Program-made: the position numbers and the translations under genes
Shown: one piece after another, positions 58,976-64,000 of the stretch
How positions within the stretch are numbered: position 1 is the first letter of the stretch
How the letters are laid out: each line of letters opens with the position of its first letter
Notes under the pieces: generated by a model
The model's database searches: none
What the model was told of the DNA's origin: nothing
Seen by the model: the letters and a program-made list of their open reading frames with translations, nothing else
Assembly: GCA_000466585.1 (NCBI GenBank)
Contig: KE993508.1
Coordinates: forward strand, 332,811-396,810
Length of the DNA: 64,000 nt
Reading direction: 5' to 3'
Source of the DNA: Clostridiales bacterium oral taxon 876 str. F0540
GTDB lineage: Bacteria > Bacillota > Clostridia > Clostridiales > Clostridiaceae

Positions 58976-59782
58976 TTACCCTATATAATATAAAATTATC
59001 GAAATCATACATGCTATAAAACCACTTACAAAATTAACAATATCATTATTTACCCACCATATACCGGATATATGCATAGTATTTTTCCCATGATGAAACT
59101 TCTTTTCAGTTAGTTTCCCACAGCATATGCATTCATACTTAGCTTGAAAAGCTGCACCAATTATGCTGTCTACTAAAGAGCCAATAAAGCCTGCCAGCGT
59201 TATGACAATTACATACTTGATTAGTTCTTCACTAAAACCAAATATAAAAATATATCCCAAAGCATAAACAAAAGCTATAAGTATAGCACCAAATAGCGCT
59301 GATAAAGTTCCAATTAAACTTATCGCACCAGACATTCCTCTTTCAACTTGTTTAAAGGATAAAATTGAAATAGGTTTAGACTTACTTAAAACACCCAACT
59401 CAGAAGCCCAAGTATCAGCAGTTGAGGAAGCAAAAGCAGTTGAATATGCTACTAAAAATACCGGATTTTTTGTACGGTAATATAAAAAAGCAAACAATAA
59501 ACCTAAACCGCCATTTGCTGCTACCTGAATATAATCCCTCGCGCCGTTCTTTTCATTTATATCCTGCAGGCTATCTTTATATCCTTCCTTAACCTTTGTA
59601 AAAATGCTTGAAGACACAAAAAAACTTATCATTATTAACGAAAGATATAAGCCTCCAAAAAAATAAATAAAGGTACCAAGCAAAACTGCACCACAAGCAC
59701 CGCTTAAGTTTAGTGAATTTTTTTTATAAGCTGCAAAAGCTATTATTAAGCTGAATAAAAGCCCTGTTATAAATTCGTTCAT
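58976..59782 (-). CDS. DUF92 membrane protein (VTE6-like prenyl-phosphate kinase candidate)
   Basis: 268 residues with about six spans. DUF92 features: AYKKNSLNLSGACGAVLLGTF at the N-terminus, the central TKVKEGYKDSL...NGARDYIQVAANGGLG and YSTAFASSTADTWASELG-VL motifs, and C-terminal GFIGSLVDSIIGAAFQAKY with KHHGKNTMHISG-like region. In plants the DUF92 protein VTE6 is a phytyl-phosphate kinase. It is 26 bases downstream of a VTE5/SEC59-like kinase gene, which makes sequential prenol phosphorylation likely. AAAGGAATAAAA precedes the ATG. Confidence 0.84.
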   Translation of the reverse strand: MNEFITGLLFSLIIAFAAYKKNSLNLSGACGAVLLGTFIYFFGGLYLSLIMISFFVSSSIFTKVKEGYKDSLQDINEKNGARDYIQVAANGGLGLLFAFLYYRTKNPVFLVAYSTAFASSTADTWASELGVLSKSKPISILSFKQVERGMSGAISLIGTLSALFGAILIAFVYALGYIFIFGFSEELIKYVIVITLAGFIGSLVDSIIGAAFQAKYECICCGKLTEKKFHHGKNTMHISGIWWVNNDIVNFVSGFIACMISIILYYIG

Positions 59783-59807
59783 TTTTATTCCTTTCTTAAA
59801 TTGCCTT

Positions 59808-60470
59808 TTAATAAAAAATAATCCTGTAAAATAAAGACGTTAGTATAGGTACTGTCAAGTTATCAAGACCGAAAGGCGTTACACCTTCTAGAGCTGTTGC
59901 AAAACAGGATAATATAAGGCTTTGAAGAACTACATTACCTGTTGAATATATAGACAAGATAATAAAAATTGTAATAAAAGATACTATAAGCATTGTCATT
60001 GTTCCTGCTATACTTTTTTCATTTCCAGCAATATAAAACTTTCTGCTTTTTATTTTCTTTCCCACTACAGCAGCTAAACCATCTCCGTAGCCCATCACTA
60101 ATACACCTAATGCCCCAACATAAGGATGACTCAACTTGCTAAAGCTTATAAGAACAAGTATAAAAAGAGATATCGGAAAATAAACAGTACCTAAATCGTT
60201 TTTTCCGCCATTTCTTTCCATAGCCTTGATAACATTGAATCTATAGGATATATAATTTATAACAATAAAAACTACAGGAACTATGGAAGCATAAAATTTG
60301 CTGTTGAAATAATACATTGCTATTAGCCACCAGTTAGATACTCCTATGTGTATGAACTTTCTTGTACCTTCATTAGAAAGTATTTTTATCTTTCCCAGTA
60401 TAGTAGATAAAAGTATTAATAAAAATGTAAAAATAAAGGATATAATAATCCCAAATAAATTATTTTTCAT
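59808..60470 (-). CDS. VTE5/SEC59-like prenol kinase
   Basis: 220 residues with about seven spans. CTP-dependent kinase-like membrane protein of the dolichol/phytol kinase family. Conserved parts: NEGTRKFIHIGVSNWWL, the YGDGLAAVVGKKIKSRK motif, NEKSIAGTMTM and EGVTPFGLDNLTVPIL, which form the CTP site. Its partner DUF92 gene follows. It probably phosphorylates a prenol to a monophosphate as part of prenol salvage. AGGAGG lies about sixteen bases before the ATG, so the exact start is uncertain. Confidence 0.85.
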   Translation of the reverse strand: MKNNLFGIIISFIFTFLLILLSTILGKIKILSNEGTRKFIHIGVSNWWLIAMYYFNSKFYASIVPVVFIVINYISYRFNVIKAMERNGGKNDLGTVYFPISLFILVLISFSKLSHPYVGALGVLVMGYGDGLAAVVGKKIKSRKFYIAGNEKSIAGTMTMLIVSFITIFIILSIYSTGNVVLQSLILSCFATALEGVTPFGLDNLTVPILTSLFYRIIFY

Positions 60471-60571
60471 AAATCTATGAAGTATTCCTCCTGTGATTTT
60501 TGTAATTAATAAAAACTATTAATAATAATTATTATTATTTCTTGCAAAGTCATTATATCATAACTTCCATT

Positions 60572-61387
60572 TTAGTCAAAACTTGATGCTTTAATATTTT
60601 TATAAAATGCTTCAGTTCTTCTACCAAAACTTTTAATTATTTTAAAATCTTCAGTAATTCCGACTAAAACACCTGAAACCACACCAATTAAAGGAATCAT
60701 CTTTGCAAACAGATTTTTAGAAGATCTTTTTACTATTGAAGCTCCCATATTTTTAAGTAATCCTTGAAGTACCTGACCATCATTTTTGTACAGTTTTTCT
60801 TCAATCAGTTTAGCACCCTTATCAACCATAATATCGACTTTATCATTTGACATATCTAAATCGCTTACCGCAAGGGCAGTCTTAAGTAGTTTATATACTT
60901 CTAAATTATTTGCCTTATCTAAGGGCCTTTCATAAAGTACAGATAAATCATACAATAGACATAACTCAAAATATGAAAGACAAGCAATTTCTCCAAAGGT
61001 TGCATACGCAGCAGTTATAAATCCTAATATGCCACCGGAAGCCCCAAGAATAGCACCTATGGAAATACCGTAATTAGCATAATGTGCTATAAGCTTGCGT
61101 GCAATAACTTCTTTATCCTGAGTATCATAGGCAGCTTCAAGCGACTGCAGACTAATTATTTTGCTTCTGGATTCTATAACTTTTTTAAAAAGATTAACAA
61201 ACCATATTCCGCTTATCCTGTCGTGTCTTGACAATCCATTTAATATCTCTTTTCTAAGTTTTTTTATTTCTATCTTTATCTTCGGGTTAGAATTTTTGAT
61301 TGCTCTATATACTTCAAAAGCTTCAAATTTGTTTAGTATCTCATGCTTATTAAGTTCTTCTACAATTAATCTATTTTTACTTCCCAT
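60572..61387 (-). CDS. EcsC-like protein
   Basis: 271 residues with two hydrophobic stretches (about 107-125 and 232-248), loosely resembling the EcsC family of bacterial membrane-associated proteins: NYGISIGAILGASGGILGFITAAYAT and MIPLIGVVSGVLVG. The rest is helical and charged. Function unknown. AACAGGAGGAG precedes the ATG. It lies upstream of the prenol-kinase pair on the same strand with a 100-base gap, so co-transcription is uncertain. Confidence 0.7.
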   Translation of the reverse strand: MGSKNRLIVEELNKHEILNKFEAFEVYRAIKNSNPKIKIEIKKLRKEILNGLSRHDRISGIWFVNLFKKVIESRSKIISLQSLEAAYDTQDKEVIARKLIAHYANYGISIGAILGASGGILGFITAAYATFGEIACLSYFELCLLYDLSVLYERPLDKANNLEVYKLLKTALAVSDLDMSNDKVDIMVDKGAKLIEEKLYKNDGQVLQGLLKNMGASIVKRSSKNLFAKMIPLIGVVSGVLVGITEDFKIIKSFGRRTEAFYKNIKASSFD

Positions 61388-61557
61388 AGACTCCTCCTGT
61401 TAACGATTATATAGATAAAATTACCTTTTTATATCTCTCTTTCTATTATCGTTAATTTTTATTAAATTTTAATACCTGTACAGTTATTAATGGAAGAATA
61501 ATTTACAGATTATCGGAAAACCTACTATTGTATATTATACGAATTGAAGGTGATATT

Positions 61558-61908
61558 TTGATAGGTCTCATAATGAAGGTTTTAGCCTGTCCATTAATTA
61601 TTTATATTTGCGACATGATATTTAATGACATTAACTATGCAAGTGTCTACCAGGCCGTCATAACAGGGCTTGTTGTTGCAATTATAGGCCATATGTCTGA
61701 AGTTTTCATGCTTAAAAAAGGCACTTTGTGGATTAATACATTTGCAGATTTAATTCTTTCTTTTATTATAGTATATTTAAGCCAATTCTTTTTAATAGGT
61801 TCCTACATTACTATAGTTGGGGCAGCTATTACTGCTTTATTAATAGCTGTTGCAGAACATTTTGAGCATATTTACCTAATTAAAGAAGGTAAAACCAGAA
61901 AATCTTAA
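61558..61908 (+). CDS. DUF2512 (YndM-like) membrane protein
   Basis: About 116 residues and four spans. The N-terminal MKVLACPLIIYICDMIFND and the central VYQAVITGLVVAIIGHMSEVFML mark the DUF2512 family, whose function is unknown. Start is taken as TTG at 61558 because AAGGTGAT lies directly upstream; the ATG at 61573 is the alternative. It is divergent from the EcsC-like gene and ends in a shared terminator. Confidence 0.83.
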   Translation: MIGLIMKVLACPLIIYICDMIFNDINYASVYQAVITGLVVAIIGHMSEVFMLKKGTLWINTFADLILSFIIVYLSQFFLIGSYITIVGAAITALLIAVAEHFEHIYLIKEGKTRKS

Positions 61909-61912
61909 AAAA

Positions 61913-61958
61913 CAGGTGCCGCAAAACATCTATCTTACCATGTTTTTACGGCACCTAT
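61913..61958. terminator. Bidirectional terminator
   Basis: AGGTGCCGCAAAACAT and ATGTTTTTACGGCACCT pair with one bulge, between converging genes. Confidence 0.85.
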
Positions 61959-61964
61959 TAATAG

Positions 61965-64000
61965 TTACTGTTGTTCTACTATTATATCATCATATCTAAC
62001 AATTCCTAAAGGACTTACTCTTAAACCTAAAACTCCTCTTCTAGATACATATCCAATCTGTGGGTGATATAGGTATATCCAAGGTGTATTTTCTATTATT
62101 ATGTTTTGGATATTTTTATACATCTCCATTCTCTTTTGAGGATTTACTATTTCCTTTGCTTTATCCATAGCCTCGGTAACATTACTATTATTGTAGCCTG
62201 TAAAATCAGTGTAGTTATCAGGATTAAACATAGGCTGCAAAAAGTTATCCATATCCCCTGTATCAGAAATCCATCGGCTTAAAAAAAGATCAGCTTGATT
62301 TATAGACTCAGGTTTTAGATAATTTTCTGATGGCACTCTTTCTACAGTACACTCAACTCCTATTTCTTTTAAATCATTAATAATATAATCCGCTATTTTA
62401 TTGAATAAAACATTATTATCATCTCTTACTAGAACTTTAAGCTTTTCATTTGTTCTTACAGAAGAATTTTTATTTATTAACTCTTTAGCAAGCTTTGGAT
62501 TATAGCTAAAGCCCTCCAAATATTTGTTATCCACCATATTGGGAGGAAATGGTCCCTTAGCTTCTTCTCCCATACCTCCAAGAAGTTCGCTGATTATCTT
62601 CTTTTTGTTTACAGCATAGTTTATAGCTTTTTTTATAGAAGGATTTTTTACAAGCATTGAATTTGATCTAAGATTAAAACCAGCATAGTAAGTTCCCATA
62701 ACACTTATTAAATTTATATTTGAAACTTTTGCATTTGTAAGCTCTTCCATTTTTTGTTTATCTTCAAATGTAATAAAATCACATTCATTGTTCAAAAAGC
62801 TTTTAACAGACTCTGCTCCGTTATAAGTTACTATTATTCTATCAATATATGGACTTCCACCAAAGTAATCGTTAAACGCTTTTAAAACGCAGCCTTCTTT
62901 ATCACTTTTCTCCATTATAAACGGTCCGCAGCCTGTTAACTTGCCCTTTTGTCCATCTTCCTTTGAAAGTATCGAACATACGCATTGCCCTAAGTTAAGC
63001 AAAAATCCGCTGTAAGGTCTTAAAAGCCTTATAGACAATCTATATCTGTCAATTATTTTTATGCCTTTTACATCTTTTGCTCTGCCATTATTGAATTCTT
63101 CTGCACCTTCTATTTGGTATAAAAACCATGAATTTGGTGATTTCAATTCAGGACTAAGCAATCTTTCATAAGAATATTTTATATCTTCAGCTGTAATTTC
63201 TTTACCGTTATGAAATTTAGCACCTTTTCTTAAATTAAAATTCCAAGTAACATTATCATCTTCAACATACCAGCTTTTTGCAACCCCCGGAGTTATTTCA
63301 CCGGTCGCGCCTATAAGAAGAAGCCCGGTATTGGTATTGTATAGTATTTGAGCACTCTGCTGATCAAAAGCCATAGCAGGATCATAGGTTAGCGGCGCCT
63401 CTGCTATATATGTTTTAAGTTCAATATTTTCTTTGTCCTCACAAGTAATCTTATCCAAAAGCTTACCGGAAACAACTTTAAGATCCTTTGATACATTAGA
63501 AAGCAAATTTAAAGAAGTCTTTGTATATTGAGTATTTAAAGATGCTGACTCTACCATTCCCATTACCTTTTCAGAGGTTATATTCATATTCTCTGCAGAT
63601 GTAATTATTTCCTCCAAGCTGCTTGTCTGTTTTGAAACGGCTTCATTAATATCTTCTGTAACATTACTTGTCATTCTTACAGCATTAATAATATTATTAA
63701 ATACTTCAACTGTATTATTTGCTATCTGTGTACCTTCAACAACCTTTCTCATACTTTTATTCATTGCATTTATTGTTTTATCAATACACAAGTTTATTTC
63801 TTCTATTGTTTGAGCTATTTTCCCTGCAGATTCAGCACTTCTTTGTGCAAGGTTTTTTACCTCCTGAGCCACAACTGCAAATCCTCTACCGGCTTCTCCT
63901 GCTCGAGCTGCCTCAATAGATGCATTTAAAGATAAAAGATTTGTATGGCTTGCTATATCCTTGATAATTACAAGCATCTCATTAATACTTGAAGCTTTAA
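61965..64000 (-). CDS. MCP signalling domain fused to an oligopeptide-type solute-binding domain (N-terminus off the window)
   Basis: At least 678 residues visible; the frame stays open to the right edge. The first 165 residues are the C-terminal part of a methyl-accepting chemotaxis signalling domain: IKDIASHTNLLSLNASIEAARAGEAGRGFAVVAQEV (split), then helical bundle. From about residue 185 a complete SBP_bac_5 domain follows: IAEAPLTYDPAMAFDQQS, ATGEITPGVAKSWYVEDDN, and GKEITAEDIKYSYERLL through KGPFPPNMVDN to ENTPWIYLYHPQIGYV. No signal peptide separates the two, so the binding domain should be cytoplasmic. Such a sensor may report internal peptides or sugars to a response system. Confidence 0.86.
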   Translation of the reverse strand, partial: KASSINEMLVIIKDIASHTNLLSLNASIEAARAGEAGRGFAVVAQEVKNLAQRSAESAGKIAQTIEEINLCIDKTINAMNKSMRKVVEGTQIANNTVEVFNNIINAVRMTSNVTEDINEAVSKQTSSLEEIITSAENMNITSEKVMGMVESASLNTQYTKTSLNLLSNVSKDLKVVSGKLLDKITCEDKENIELKTYIAEAPLTYDPAMAFDQQSAQILYNTNTGLLLIGATGEITPGVAKSWYVEDDNVTWNFNLRKGAKFHNGKEITAEDIKYSYERLLSPELKSPNSWFLYQIEGAEEFNNGRAKDVKGIKIIDRYRLSIRLLRPYSGFLLNLGQCVCSILSKEDGQKGKLTGCGPFIMEKSDKEGCVLKAFNDYFGGSPYIDRIIVTYNGAESVKSFLNNECDFITFEDKQKMEELTNAKVSNINLISVMGTYYAGFNLRSNSMLVKNPSIKKAINYAVNKKKIISELLGGMGEEAKGPFPPNMVDNKYLEGFSYNPKLAKELINKNSSVRTNEKLKVLVRDDNNVLFNKIADYIINDLKEIGVECTVERVPSENYLKPESINQADLFLSRWISDTGDMDNFLQPMFNPDNYTDFTGYNNSNVTEAMDKAKEIVNPQKRMEMYKNIQNIIIENTPWIYLYHPQIGYVSRRGVLGLRVSPLGIVRYDDIIVEQQ

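Noticed and set aside
1..64000. tRNA, rRNA, CRISPR arrays or prophage
   Set aside because: No CCA-ended cloverleaf, rRNA sequence, regularly spaced direct repeats, integrase or phage structural gene was recognised on reading through.

Overview
The window is a 64 kb stretch of a low-GC (roughly one third G+C) chromosome from an anaerobic, spore-forming member of the Firmicutes, most like Clostridium sensu stricto. The evidence is convergent: pyruvate:ferredoxin oxidoreductase, bifunctional AdhE and a probable pyrophosphate-type phosphofructokinase (fermentative carbon flow), many sporulation genes (gerQ-cwlJ, SASPs, CotF-like coat proteins, a SleB-type hydrolase, a DUF3787 spore protein), strong AGGAGG ribosome binding sites, frequent TTG starts, and tight U-tailed hairpin terminators. 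No rRNA, tRNA, CRISPR array, prophage or complete insertion sequence was seen; this is mostly core chromosome with short repeats between genes.

Layout. 1-6 kb: cysteine desulfurase (cut by the left edge) behind lgt, a PAP2 phosphatase, a membrane-anchored hydrolase, and a TerC transporter under a yybP-ykoY manganese riboswitch. 6-11.5 kb: a DUF3787 spore gene, PFOR, a small membrane protein, and sodA with a Fur-family box. 11.5-16 kb: D-Ala-D-Ala carboxypeptidase, gerQ-cwlJ, phosphofructokinase. 16-25 kb: nitroreductase with a DUF6062 protein, a stand-alone Cys-free ribosomal protein S4 with its own Fur-family-like box, an HNH protein, YihY, transporters and tRNA 2-selenouridine synthase. 25-31 kb: asnS with a complete T-box leader, htpG, and a membrane-anchored MutS-family ATPase preceded by duplicated hairpin-RBS repeats. 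31-36 kb: a four-gene ABC-2/GldG-like/DUF4340 operon. 36-41 kb: SleB-type hydrolase, SRAP/YedK, clpS-clpA. 41-46 kb: transglutaminase lipoprotein and a three-gene set of repeat protein, MoxR-type AAA ATPase and metallopeptidase/vWA protein. 46-52 kb: spore coat and SASP genes, a MurA whose catalytic Cys is replaced by Asp, a UvrD-like/LexA-like fusion and a DnaQ-fold exonuclease. 52-64 kb: GidA/TrmFO-like flavoprotein, CBS protein, adhE, a DUF2334 deacetylase-like protein, a VTE5-like/VTE6-like (DUF92) prenol kinase pair, EcsC-like and DUF2512 proteins, and a chemoreceptor-signalling/solute-binding fusion cut by the right edge.

How the genes work together. PFOR, phosphofructokinase and AdhE give glycolysis, pyruvate oxidation and ethanol formation. 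SodA, the nitroreductase, the manganese-responsive TerC and the metal-independent S4 point to metal and oxidant homeostasis. ClpS-ClpA and HtpG handle protein quality. The strongest candidates for less-described biology are the repeat protein/AAA/vWA module, the UvrD-LexA fusion, the prenol kinase pair, the MCP-SBP fusion, and three families of short intergenic repeats.
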